Positions 27,483-35,582 of a stretch of DNA of 64,000 nt are shown here, one piece after another (position 1 is the first letter of the stretch; each line of letters opens with the position of its first letter). A program made the translations under genes and the position numbers. Source of the stretch: DASPKM01 sp963817075 (GTDB taxonomy: Bacteria; Bacteroidota; Bacteroidia; Chitinophagales; Chitinophagaceae); NCBI GenBank assembly GCA_963817075.1, contig CAWFMT010000002.1:1-64000 (forward strand), given 5' to 3'. A model generated the notes under the pieces. The model did no database searches. It was given only the letters and a program-made list of their open reading frames with translations, and was not told where the DNA came from.

Positions 27483-27511
27483 TGTCCCCGAGGGCGGGAA
27501 CCGTTCGTCAC
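27483..27511 (+). promoter_or_regulatory. ECF42-type promoter of the first YciI-sigma module
   Basis: TGTCCC (27483-27488), 17 bp, CGTCAC (27506-27511). The second module on the minus strand has TGTCGA-17 bp-CGTGTA in the same place. ECF42 factors are known to use TGTCGA at -35 and CGAC/CGTC at -10, so each module is probably autoregulated. Confidence 0.65.
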
Positions 27512-27547
27512 TCCGGCGAAGGCAACCTCACCGAGAAGGGGATGAAC

Positions 27548-27883
27548 ATGAAGTACGCACTCCTGATCTACGTGGACCCGAACGGGTACGACAGCCTGAC
27601 GCCGGACGAGCAGCAGGCCGCGACGAACGAGTACATGGCGCTGACGAAGGACCCGAAGGTCACCGACGGTGCGCACCTGCAGCCGGCGGAGACCGGGACC
27701 ACCGTGCGGGTCCAGAGCGGCGACACGCTGGTCACCGACGGGCCGTTCGCGGACAGCAAGGAATTCTTCGGCGGCTACTACGTGGTCGAGGCCGACGACC
27801 TCGACGGCGCGCTGGAGATCGCCGCGCGGATTCCGGCGGCCCGGCTCGGCGGCGCGGTCGAGGTCCGGCCGTTTGCGGGCTGA
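27548..27883 (+). CDS. YciI/DGPF-domain protein, module 1
   Basis: Small YCII-related protein (MKYALLIYVDPNGYDSL to VRPFAG) with the DGPF motif in LVTDGPFADSKEFFGGYYVV. These proteins are the constant neighbours of ECF42 sigma factors; their biochemical role is unknown. ATG at 27548 is chosen because AGAAGGGG lies seven bases upstream, better than for the ATG at 27542. Overlaps or abuts the sigma gene. Confidence 0.9.
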   Translation: MKYALLIYVDPNGYDSLTPDEQQAATNEYMALTKDPKVTDGAHLQPAETGTTVRVQSGDTLVTDGPFADSKEFFGGYYVVEADDLDGALEIAARIPAARLGGAVEVRPFAG

Positions 27884-29048
27884 TCCGTTGCTCGACAAGG
27901 TGTTCCGCGAGCACTGGGGACGGGTGCTGGCTCGCCTGATCGGCATCCTCGGCGACTTCGATCTCGCCGAGGATGCCGTCCAGGAGGCGTTCGCGATCGC
28001 AGCCGAACGGTGGCCGCGGGACGGGATGCCGGACAACCCGGCCGGCTGGCTGGTGACGACTGCCCGCAACCGCGCGATCGACCGGATCCGGCGCGAGCGG
28101 GTGCTGGCCGCGAAGACCCGGCTGCTGGCCGAACCGGACCCGGTGCTGGAGGCCGCGATGGACGGTACGACGATCCCGGACGAGCGGCTCGAGCTGATCT
28201 TCACCTGCTGCCACCCGGCGCTCGCGACCGACGCGCAGGTGGCACTGACGCTGCGGACGCTCGGCGGCCTGGCGACGCCCGAGATCGCCCGGGCGTTCCT
28301 GGTGTCGGCGGACACGATGAAGCGCCGGCTGTCCCGCGCGAAGCTGAAGATCAAGGGCGCCGGGATCCCGTTCCGGGTGCCGCCGGACCACGTGCTGCCG
28401 GATCGGCTGGCAGCGGTGCTCGCCGTCGTGTACCTGATCTACAACGAGGGGTACGGCGGCCGGGTGGACCTCGCTGCGGAGGCGATCCGGCTCGGCCGGG
28501 TGCTGGCGGAGCTGATGCCGGACGAGCCGGAAGCACTCGGACTGCTCGCGCTGATGCTGTGCCACGACGCCCGCCGCCGGGCCCGGTTCGCCAGCGACGA
28601 CCTGGTGCTGGCCGACCAGCAGGACCCGACGTTGTGGGACACCGCCGAACTCGCCGACGGCCGGGCGCTGCTCGACCGGGCGCTCGCGATCGGCGGTCGC
28701 GGCCCGTACGCGCTGCAGGCGGCGATCGCCTCGCTGCAGGCCGGCCGGCCGGTCGACTGGCCGCAGGTCGCCGCACTGTACGCCGAGCTGTCCCGGCTCA
28801 CCGGGTCACCGGTGGTGGAGCTCAACCGGGCGGTTGCGGTCGCCCAGGCCGGCTCGGCGGCCGACGCCCTGCGGATCACTGACGGCCTGCCGCTGGAGGA
28901 GTACCAGTACCTGCACTCGACCCGGGCCGAGCTGCTGCGCCGGCTCGGCCGGACCGGCGAGGCCCGGGACGCCTACCTGCGGGCGCTCGAGCTCGCCACC
29001 GACGAGCCCGAGCGCAGGTTCCTGCTCCGCAAGGTGGACGAGCTCTAG
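27873..29048 (+). CDS. ECF42-type RNA polymerase sigma factor, module 1
   Basis: Sigma factor of ~390 residues: region 2 FDLAEDAVQEAFAIAAERWP and NPAGWLVTTARNRAIDRIRR, region 4 LRTLGGLATPEIARAFLVSA, then a long C-terminal extension with TPR-like helices (DEPEALGLLALMLCHDARRR, LYAELSRLTGSPVVELNRAV). This layout with an adjacent DGPF gene defines ECF42. The start is a TTG: 27873 (GAGGT upstream, overlapping YciI) or 27888. The last four bases, CTAG, are shared with the stop of the convergent gene. Confidence 0.9.
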   Translation: MRADPLLDKVFREHWGRVLARLIGILGDFDLAEDAVQEAFAIAAERWPRDGMPDNPAGWLVTTARNRAIDRIRRERVLAAKTRLLAEPDPVLEAAMDGTTIPDERLELIFTCCHPALATDAQVALTLRTLGGLATPEIARAFLVSADTMKRRLSRAKLKIKGAGIPFRVPPDHVLPDRLAAVLAVVYLIYNEGYGGRVDLAAEAIRLGRVLAELMPDEPEALGLLALMLCHDARRRARFASDDLVLADQQDPTLWDTAELADGRALLDRALAIGGRGPYALQAAIASLQAGRPVDWPQVAALYAELSRLTGSPVVELNRAVAVAQAGSAADALRITDGLPLEEYQYLHSTRAELLRRLGRTGEARDAYLRALELATDEPERRFLLRKVDEL

Positions 29049-30142
29049 ACCGACCCGACGTACTGGCTCATGTGGTAGGCCGTCGACTGGTTCTGGGCGT
29101 TGCGCTTCCAGGTCGACACCATCAGGTGCAGGTCGTTCGCCGCCGAGGTCGACCAGGGGTGGATGAAACCGCCGTACAGGCTGGGCTCCTGCGCCCAGGT
29201 GACCTGCACCTTCTCCGGCGTCCAGACCTGGTCCGGCCCGGCGGCGGTGCGGGTGACGATGTTCAGGGTGGCGACGTTGAGGTACGCCATCACCCAGGTG
29301 CCGTCGCTCAGCCGCCGCACCGACGGCTCGCCGAACCGCCCGGTCAGGATCGGGGTGCAGGGCCGGCCCCAGCCCCAGTTGCTACCGTTCCAGCCCCAGC
29401 CCTCGTACTCGGCCGGGAAGAACATCCGGTCCCAGCGCACCCGGCGCAGCATCATCGGCCCGTCCTGCCGCCCGGACCGCACCGAGAACACGTACACCCA
29501 GTCGCCGTCGCGCTGCATCGACCACATCTGGAACGGGTCGTTGTTCGCGTCGTTGTTCCACCACTCCAGGTCGGTGCGAACGAAGTCGTTGCCGTTGTCG
29601 GAGTACGCCAGGCCGGCGTACCGGGACTTCCACGGGCCGGGCTCCCAGCGCTCGATGCTCATGTACGAGATCAGTTGGCGGCCGGTCTCGGGGAAACTGA
29701 TGCCGTCGTTCGGGATCACCGTGACCTCGAACCGGCCCTCGTGGTCCGGGCCGTTGTGGCCGTTGTGCATCAGCTCCGGCGCCCGTCCGTTGCCGGCGAC
29801 CCGGGCCGCGCTGTCGAACACCACACCACCGCTCGCGCCGGGATGGACGGCGGACCGCAGCATGACGGGGGAGCGCCAGTCGTTGTTCGGCTGCTCCGGC
29901 CAGGGGGTGTTGAAGGTGTCGCCGAACAGGTAGCCGATCGAGCCGTTCTCCAGCACGTACGGGATGCCGAGGTCGGTGCCGGCGACGTGCCAGCGGCTGG
30001 CGGTGTCCAGGTCGGCACCGGTCAGCCGCTTCTTGAAGCTGGCCGCCTGCGCGGCCTGCGGCGCGACCAGATCGGGTACGACGGCGGCCGCGAGTCCGGC
30101 TCCGGCGACCGAGCCGAGAAACGCTCTGCGGTTGAGGGTCAT
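29045..30142 (-). CDS. Tat-exported DUF4185-domain protein
   Basis: 365 residues. N-terminal twin-arginine signal NRRAFLGSVAGAGLAAAVVP followed by an AQAAS cleavage region, so it is secreted or lipid-free periplasmic. The body resembles DUF4185, a beta-propeller family near glycosidases: IGYLFGDTFNTPWPEQPNND, MYF-like repeats and WVMAYLNVATLNIVTRT. Enzymatic role unknown; possibly polysaccharide-active. ATG at 30142 with GAGAGGA eight bases upstream. Convergent with the sigma gene, sharing CTAG. Confidence 0.82.
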   Translation of the reverse strand: MTLNRRAFLGSVAGAGLAAAVVPDLVAPQAAQAASFKKRLTGADLDTASRWHVAGTDLGIPYVLENGSIGYLFGDTFNTPWPEQPNNDWRSPVMLRSAVHPGASGGVVFDSAARVAGNGRAPELMHNGHNGPDHEGRFEVTVIPNDGISFPETGRQLISYMSIERWEPGPWKSRYAGLAYSDNGNDFVRTDLEWWNNDANNDPFQMWSMQRDGDWVYVFSVRSGRQDGPMMLRRVRWDRMFFPAEYEGWGWNGSNWGWGRPCTPILTGRFGEPSVRRLSDGTWVMAYLNVATLNIVTRTAAGPDQVWTPEKVQVTWAQEPSLYGGFIHPWSTSAANDLHLMVSTWKRNAQNQSTAYHMSQYVGSV

Positions 30143-30226
30143 GGGCGGGTCCTCTCCACTGTCAGTGCTGTCTCCGATACAGAGTGCGCTACTCGGCAAT
30201 CGATTTCCAGCTCTAGGCTGAGGTGA

Positions 30227-30841
30227 ATGGACCGGATCTGGTACGTCGCCTACGGGTCCAACCTGTGCTTGGAGCGCTTCCGGTGCTACCTGGCCGGCGG
30301 CCGCCCGGAAGGCGGCGCCCGGGAGTACACCGGCTGCCGTGATCCGCGGGACCCGGCCGAGATCGTCCCGTTCACCATCCCCGGTGGCCTCTACTTCGCC
30401 GGCCGATCGACGGTCTGGGGCGGCGGCTCGGCGTACTTCGACCCGGAGGCGCACGGCGAGGTGGCCGGTCGCGGCTACCTGCTCACCCTGGGCCAGTTCA
30501 GCGACGTCGTGGCGCAGGAGACCCGCCGCCCGACCGGCACGGACCTGGCGTTCGACGGCATCGAGCTGCCGGTGGAAGGCCTGAACTACCGCCGGGTCGT
30601 ACCGCTCGGCCGGCGGGCCGGCGTGCCGGCGGTGACGCTCACCTCGGCGCGGCGGGCACACCAGGAGTGGTCCGCGCCGTCGGCGGCCTACTTGCGGACG
30701 ATCGTCGCCGGACTGCGGCAGGCGCACGGCTGGCCGCCGGACCGGATCGGCGCCTACCTGGCCGCGGCCCGCGGCGCGGCGGGGGAATGGACCGCGAACC
30801 GGATCAGTGCCCTCGTCCGCGACCTCAGCGAAGCTTCCTAA
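30227..30841 (+). CDS. Gamma-glutamylcyclotransferase-like (GGCT/AIG2 fold) protein
   Basis: 204 residues beginning MDRIWYVAYGSNLCLERF; the YGSNL loop is the substrate-binding signature of the GGCT fold. Many database entries of this subgroup are mislabelled histone deacetylase. A catalytic Glu cannot be placed with confidence, so activity is uncertain. Divergent from the DUF4185 gene; its 3' end overlaps the convergent TetR gene by 17 bases. Confidence 0.75.
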   Translation: MDRIWYVAYGSNLCLERFRCYLAGGRPEGGAREYTGCRDPRDPAEIVPFTIPGGLYFAGRSTVWGGGSAYFDPEAHGEVAGRGYLLTLGQFSDVVAQETRRPTGTDLAFDGIELPVEGLNYRRVVPLGRRAGVPAVTLTSARRAHQEWSAPSAAYLRTIVAGLRQAHGWPPDRIGAYLAAARGAAGEWTANRISALVRDLSEAS

Positions 30842-31454
30842 GTACCTTGGCCACCTCGTCGGCGTAGCGCCGGATCAGCTCGGGGTCGTGCGCGTCGGCG
30901 GTCCGGAAGATGCCGCGGGCCAGATGCGGATAGACGGTCAGCGCGTTGGCGGCGCCCATCACAATCAGCAGGAGCGCGGCCGGGTCGAGGTCGGGGTCGA
31001 GCTCGCCGGCCTCCTGCCTGGCCCGCAGGGTGTCGATCTCACCATGCAGGCGCTCGGTCCGTTCGACGGCGTCCGGGTCGTCGGCGCCACCGGTGTCGTT
31101 GAGGCCCTGCCAGGCGAGCAGCCGGCTGCCGTAGTCACCGGCCGCGGTGTCGACGATCCGCCGTTGGACCTCTTCGGCCAGCGGCAGGTCATCGGGGTAG
31201 GTCTCCTCCTCGTGCGAGCGCCAGCGGCGGCCGATCTCTGCGTAGAGGCCTTCCTTGCCGCCGAAGTAGTACGTGATCAGCTGCTTGTTGACGCCCGCCC
31301 GATCGGCGATCTCGGCGACCCGGGCGCCGGCGTACCCCTTGGCGGAGAACACCTCCAGGGCGGCGTCGACGATCCGCGCCTTGGTGCGCTCGGGATCGCG
31401 CCGGCGCTCCTCCGGCGCCGGCGACCGCCGGGGCCCGGTCTTGTCCTGATCCAT
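30825..31454 (-). CDS. TetR-family repressor
   Basis: 209 residues with an N-terminal helix-turn-helix (ARIVDAALEVFSAKGYAGAR, AEIADRAGVNKQLITYYF, GKEGLY) and an all-helical ligand domain. The effector is unknown. ATG at 31454 with AGAGGG upstream; the longer in-frame ORF would run through the promoter. Divergent from a small membrane protein gene, its likely target. Confidence 0.9.
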   Translation of the reverse strand: MDQDKTGPRRSPAPEERRRDPERTKARIVDAALEVFSAKGYAGARVAEIADRAGVNKQLITYYFGGKEGLYAEIGRRWRSHEEETYPDDLPLAEEVQRRIVDTAAGDYGSRLLAWQGLNDTGGADDPDAVERTERLHGEIDTLRARQEAGELDPDLDPAALLLIVMGAANALTVYPHLARGIFRTADAHDPELIRRYADEVAKVLRKLR

Positions 31455-31478
31455 GGACCTACCCTCTCGCATTCTCGA

Positions 31479-31526
31479 ATCATACAAACGGTTGACATAA
31501 TCAGCCAGATGGATGAAACTCACCAT
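31479..31526. promoter_or_regulatory. Divergent promoter region tetR / membrane protein
   Basis: Minus strand: TATGAT at 31479-31484 with a weak -35 (TGGCTG) 17 bp upstream. Plus strand: TTGACA at 31492-31497, 17 bp before GAAACT, only six bases from the ATG at 31527, which would give a leaderless message. No clear TetR palindrome seen. Confidence 0.4.
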
Positions 31527-32158
31527 ATGGACACATCACGCGCTGTCATCCCGCTGCTTAGTACCGGCTTCGGTTTCATCGGCGGTCAGACCCTGGACGA
31601 ACCACTCGGGATGGCGGCCTTCGGCCTGCTGTGGGGGATCGGCGCGATGCTGCTCGCGCCGCGGATCGCCCGGCGAGCCGCGAATTCGGTGGCTCGGCGA
31701 ATGCCCCGGTCTACGTGATGCTGCCGATGGCGTGCATGGTGCTGGGTGGATCGATCCTCGGCCACCTGGCCGGCCCGGACCCGGCATCGTTCCTGCGGCT
31801 GCTCGACCAGTCCGGCTACGGGATCTTCTTCTACGCCTTCCACGGACCGTTCGAGTGGATCCTGATGCCGTGGGCGCTGATGGCGAATTGGCATCACCTC
31901 AGCCGGCGTCGGCTGCTCGTTGCCGTCGCGGCGATCTTCTACCTCGGTCGCGTCGCCAGTGCGCTCTACTTCGCGCCGCACGCGATCGAGTGGGGACAGC
32001 ACTCCGCGGCGGCGAGCATCGACCAGGTCGCGCTGTGGATCAACCTGGACCTGATCCGGCTCGTGCTGCAGGACACCGTCACCGCCGTACTGCTCCTCGT
32101 CGCTGCGCTGCACCGTCGCTTCCGGCCGCCCGGCGCCGCCGCCGCACTACCGGCGTGA
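31527..32158 (+). CDS. Small membrane protein (five helices), one frameshift
   Basis: About 210 residues. N-terminal part MDTSRAVIPLLSTGFGFIGG with two helices, then after a frame change near 31,695 VYVMLPMACMVLGGSILGHL, FHGPFEWILMPWALMANW and two more helices. I do not recognise the family. An in-frame ATG at 31509 is an alternative start. Probably controlled by the divergent TetR. Confidence 0.65.
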
Positions 32159-32197
32159 ATCCACGTGGCTAGCGAACGACTTTGACAGCAGCGGGGG

Positions 32198-32320
32198 CTG
32201 ATCGAGACGGTCGTGCTCGCCTCGAACGTGGACGGGCTGCACTTCGCCGAGGCGCACGGATTCGTCGAGGTCGAGCGGTACGTCCTGCCGGGCCACCCCG
32301 TGCCCACGATCACGCTGTGA
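32198..32320 (+). pseudogene. GNAT acetyltransferase C-terminal remnant
   Basis: Forty codons, LIETVVLASNVDGLHFAEAH then GFVEVERYVLPGH and a stop, match the end of a GNAT acetyltransferase (A..N..A..FY...GF pattern). Nothing upstream fits the acetyl-CoA-binding part, so it is a relic. Confidence 0.55.
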
Positions 32321-32409
32321 CGGTCCGATCGGGTTTGATCGAGAATCTGCTCCGGCTGCCGTCCTCCGCCGACGCTGGGAGGACGAGCCGAGCTGAAGGA
32401 GCAGATGAC

Positions 32410-32741
32410 ATGCGAACACTTCGAAATCTGGTGGCTGTGACGACGGCGGCCCTGGCGATGACCGCCGTCGGTCTGGTCGCCCCGGCCGCCGGGCCCCTGA
32501 CGCCAGCACCGCCGAGACGGCACTCGCCGGGCCCTGTCGTCGCTACTCGGTGGGCACCGACGGAGCCCCCATGTGGGAGATCGCGGGCAACCCTCTCAAG
32601 GCCTTCCGGCGGGGAACGGTGTACGGGTCGTTCATGAACTGTGGTTCCGGCCACTACGTCGACGGAGCCCTCTACCTCAGGATCGTCGCCAGCGGCCCCT
32701 ACCGGTACGTCCGGGCGAGCGATGCGCGCCTGATCGGCTGA
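32410..32741 (+). CDS. Small secreted protein, SH3-like (one frameshift)
   Basis: Signal peptide MRTLRNLVAVTTAALAMTAV with an Ala-rich cleavage region, then, after a frame change near 32,495, YSVGTDGAPMWEIAGNPLKA, FRRGTVYGSFMNCGSGHYVD and a stop. About 110 residues. The mature part looks like a bacterial SH3-type domain; function unknown. GAAGGAG lies eight bases before the ATG. A rho-independent terminator follows. Confidence 0.7.
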
Positions 32742-32754
32742 ACCGGAAAATCCA

Positions 32755-32791
32755 AAAGGCCGGTCTTCCCGATTCGGGAGGGCCGGCCTTT
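32755..32791. terminator. Rho-independent terminator
   Basis: AAAGGCCGG (32755-32763) pairs with CCGGCCTTT (32783-32791), with an inner TCCCG/CGGGA stem. It serves the secreted-protein gene and probably also the tRNA cluster ending from the other side. Confidence 0.8.
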
Positions 32792-32793
32792 GC

Positions 32794-32868
32794 TGGTGGG
32801 CGATACAAGAATTGAACTTGTGACCTCTTCCGTGTCAAGGAAGCGCGCTACCACTGCGCCAATCGCCC
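32794..32868 (-). tRNA. tRNA-Val (GAC), CCA encoded
   Basis: Reverse strand folds as a tRNA: acceptor GGGCGAT/ATCGCCC, D loop GCAGTGGTAGCGC, anticodon loop TTGACAC (GAC), T arm GTTCAATTC, 3' ACCA present in the DNA. Last of three clustered tRNA genes. Confidence 0.95.
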
Positions 32869-32881
32869 AGAAGATCTTGCG

Positions 32882-32952
32882 AGGTGGAGACGGGATTCGA
32901 ACCCGTGTAGACGGCTTTGCAGGCCGTTGCCTCGCCTCTCGGCCACTCCACC
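32882..32952 (-). tRNA. tRNA-Cys (GCA)
   Basis: Acceptor GGTGGAG/CTCCACC, anticodon loop CTGCAAA (GCA), T loop GTTCGAATC. CCA not encoded. Fourteen bases upstream of tRNA-Val. Confidence 0.95.
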
Positions 32953-32972
32953 GCAGCGATGATCCCGCTCCG

Positions 32973-33045
32973 AGCGGACGACCGGGTTCGAACCGGCGAC
33001 CTCAACCTTGGCAAGGTTGCGCTCTACCAACTGAGCTACGTCCGC
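32973..33045 (-). tRNA. tRNA-Gly (GCC)
   Basis: Acceptor GCGGACG/CGTCCGC, D arm GCTCAGTTGGTAGAGC, anticodon loop TTGCCAA (GCC), T loop GTTCGAACC. First of the three; CCA not encoded. Confidence 0.95.
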
Positions 33046-33172
33046 GTGCGGCCGAGACGCTCGTCCCGGCTGCCAGAAGAACATTAGCCGATGATCGCCG
33101 TCACACAAACTCGGGGGTCCGGTGTGTCCTCGACCCGTGGTCGTAGGGTGTCCGGCGTCGAAAGGAGAGTCG

Positions 33173-33997
33173 ATGATCATCTGGGTGAACGGGCGACTGT
33201 TGGAAGGCCCGACGACGGCGGCGATCTCGCCGTTGGACCACGGTCTCACCGTCGGTGACGGCGTGTTCGAGACGATCAAGATCGTCGACGGGCAGCCGTT
33301 CGCGGTCACCAAGCACCTGGAGCGGCTGACCGGATCCGCGGCCGGGCTGGGGCTGGCCGAGCCGGACGACGACCTGATCCGCGAGGGCATCGCCGCGGTG
33401 ACGGCGGTCGAGCCGCAGATGCCCTTCGGGCGGCTGCGGATCACCTACACCGCCGGGCCGTCGCCGCTGTCCTCGGTCCGCGGCGAGGCCCGCCCGACGG
33501 TGATCGTCGCGTCGCAGCCGATCGCGCAGCCGGCGACCACCGGTGCCGTCGTGACCGTGCCGTGGGTGCGCAACGAACGCGGTGCCACCTCCGGCCTGAA
33601 GACCACGTCGTACGCCGAGAACGTCCGCGCGCTCGCCTACGCCAAGGAGCGCGACGCCGGCGAGGCGATCTTCGCGAACACCGTCGGCAACCTCTGCGAG
33701 GGCACCGGTTCGAACGTCTTCTGCGTGTACGACGGTGAGCTGGTCACGCCGACGCTCGACTCCGGCGCGCTGGCCGGCGTCACCCGGGCCCTGGTGCTGG
33801 CCTGGTTCGGCGCGGTCGAGCGGGACGTCCCGCTGGCCAAGCTGGCCGAGGCCGACGAGGTGTTTCTCACGTCGACCACGCGGGACGTCCAGGCCGTGCT
33901 CAAGGTCGACGACCGCGACCTCGCCGCACCGGGCGAGGTCACCGCCGCGGTCCAGAAGGTCTTCGCCGAACGTGCCGCCGAGGACGTCGATCCCTAG
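33173..33997 (+). CDS. Class IV PLP enzyme, aminodeoxychorismate lyase-like (PabC)
   Basis: 274 residues of the branched-chain aminotransferase/ADC lyase fold. Seen: WVNGRLLEGPTTAAISPLDH, GLTVGDGVFETIK, the PLP lysine in TSGLKTTSYAENVRALAYAK, EGTGSNVFCVYDG and LTSTTRDVQAV. The short length and GVFE pattern favour ADC lyase (p-aminobenzoate and folate synthesis) over a transaminase, but D-amino acid aminotransferase cannot be excluded. ATG at 33173 with AAAGGAGAG upstream. Stop shares CTAG with the convergent gene. Confidence 0.85.
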   Translation: MIIWVNGRLLEGPTTAAISPLDHGLTVGDGVFETIKIVDGQPFAVTKHLERLTGSAAGLGLAEPDDDLIREGIAAVTAVEPQMPFGRLRITYTAGPSPLSSVRGEARPTVIVASQPIAQPATTGAVVTVPWVRNERGATSGLKTTSYAENVRALAYAKERDAGEAIFANTVGNLCEGTGSNVFCVYDGELVTPTLDSGALAGVTRALVLAWFGAVERDVPLAKLAEADEVFLTSTTRDVQAVLKVDDRDLAAPGEVTAAVQKVFAERAAEDVDP

Positions 33998-34599
33998 GGC
34001 CTGTACAGCCAGGGCTCGGTGAGGTCGAAGAACTCCGGCGCGCCGACCGACAGAGCCGCGAGCTCGTCCATCTCCGCCTTCAGCGCCGGCGGCGGGTCCT
34101 TCTTCTCGCCGACCCGCGCCTCGGCCTCGGTGGTGAAGTACATCGCCATCGCCCAGCGGCCGTCGGGATAGGACACCGCCACGCTGCCGAGCACGTCCGG
34201 CCGGAACTCCTGCCACTCCTCGGAGTGCGAGCCCATCAGCTCCCGGGCGCGGGCCGGGTCGCTGCCCTGGCCGCGCATCACCTGGACGAACGTCGCGGTG
34301 GCCGGATCGCCGGGAGTGTCGACGTCGACCTCGCTGCTGTCCGCGAACGTCGGCTCGCCGTCGAACAGCTTCGCCGTCTCCGCCCACCAGGCGTCCTGCT
34401 CCGGCCGGTCGCCGTTGCGCTGCGCCTGCTCGGCCGACTCGAACCGCGCGAACGCGACGAACTGGCCGTCCGACGTCACGCCGGCGGTGCTGCCGAGCCA
34501 GCCGATCGAATCCGGTGCCAGCTCGGTCGCCCAGCGGTCCATCGCCGCCTTCACCGCCGCCGCGTCGCCGGTCCTGGCGGTGATCATCTGTACGAACAT
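33994..34599 (-). CDS. Two-domain dimeric alpha/beta-barrel-like protein
   Basis: 201 residues starting MFVQMITARTGDAAAVKAAM, with a second similar half (ATATFVQVMRGQGSDPARAR). The repeated FVQ(M/V) strand and helix resemble duplicated ABM/EthD-type ferredoxin folds. No enzymatic residues can be assigned. ATG at 34599 preceded by GAGGGGG. Convergent with the PabC-like gene. Confidence 0.65.
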   Translation of the reverse strand: MFVQMITARTGDAAAVKAAMDRWATELAPDSIGWLGSTAGVTSDGQFVAFARFESAEQAQRNGDRPEQDAWWAETAKLFDGEPTFADSSEVDVDTPGDPATATFVQVMRGQGSDPARARELMGSHSEEWQEFRPDVLGSVAVSYPDGRWAMAMYFTTEAEARVGEKKDPPPALKAEMDELAALSVGAPEFFDLTEPWLYRP

Positions 34600-34700
34600 C
34601 ACGAACCCCCTCGAGAATCGCCGGTCGCACCCTCGCCCCAGGGACCGGCTGCACGCCTCGACGCTACGCTGCCGTTGACCGCCGGTCGAGAACGGCCCGC

Positions 34701-35555
34701 TTACGGGCGACCGGCGTGCGGCACGGACACCCGCGCGGTGAGGACCCGGCCGGTCCGGGGCCCGGTCAGCAACCGGGTGATGTTCGCGCCGGGGTCGTCG
34801 GCCATCCGCCACTCGGCCGTCGCCATGTACAGCGTCCGGCCGTCCTCGCCGCCGAGCATGCAGGCGAAACAGGGGTGCTCGAGCTCGATCCGTTCCAGCA
34901 CCTCGCCACCCTCGGCGACACGCTGGATGGACGATCCCTCGCCGCCGACCGCCGAGCACCAGATCGCGCCCTCGGCGTCCATGCAGATCCCGTCGCCGCT
35001 GACCGGTGCCCAGACCCGGCGGTTCGACAGGTCGCCGTCCTCGGCGATGTCGAAGGCGGTCAGCACGCTCGCGAACGACTCGGCCACGATCAGCGTCGAG
35101 TTGTCCGGCGTCACCACCATCCCGTTCGGGAACGCGATGCCGTCGGCGACCCGGCGAGCCTTGCCGTCCGGCGTGACGACGGCGATCGATCCCGGCGCGA
35201 AGTCCTCCTGCCCGAACCGGAAGCCGACGTCGTTCACGTAGACGTTGCCGCGGCCGTCGACGACGATCTCGTTCCAGCCGCCGACGGTGAGCTCGTCCAG
35301 GTCGGTGTGCCGGATCAGCGAGCCATCCGGCTCCTGCCGGTACAGCGTCTCGCCGGTCAGCAGCAGCCGGCCGTCCGGCAACCAGTCGATCGAGTAGCCC
35401 GCGCTCGCGCCCGGGCTGTGCGTGACGACCTCGGGTTCGCCGGCCGAGTTGACCGCGAGCACCTCCTTGGCGCCCCAGTTCGCCAGCCACAGCCGGCCGT
35501 CGTGCCAGCGCAGGGACTCACCGATCGCCAGTCCGGTCAGCAGGGTGTCGGTCAT
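34701..35555 (-). CDS. SMP-30/gluconolactonase-family protein
   Basis: 284 residues, six-bladed beta-propeller lactonase family. Seen: IGESLRWHDGRLWLANWG (the metal Glu), GGWNEIVVDGRGNVYVND (Asn ligand), IAFPNGMVVTPDNSTLIVAE (Asn/Asp ligands) and DGICMDAEGAIWCSAVGG. Likely hydrolyses a sugar lactone or similar ester; exact substrate unknown. ATG at 35555. Lies 27 bases after the ECF42 sigma gene end in the same direction, perhaps part of its regulon. Confidence 0.88.
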   Translation of the reverse strand: MTDTLLTGLAIGESLRWHDGRLWLANWGAKEVLAVNSAGEPEVVTHSPGASAGYSIDWLPDGRLLLTGETLYRQEPDGSLIRHTDLDELTVGGWNEIVVDGRGNVYVNDVGFRFGQEDFAPGSIAVVTPDGKARRVADGIAFPNGMVVTPDNSTLIVAESFASVLTAFDIAEDGDLSNRRVWAPVSGDGICMDAEGAIWCSAVGGEGSSIQRVAEGGEVLERIELEHPCFACMLGGEDGRTLYMATAEWRMADDPGANITRLLTGPRTGRVLTARVSVPHAGRP

Positions 35556-35582
35556 CGCGCTCCTCCTCAGGTAGGTGGTCCG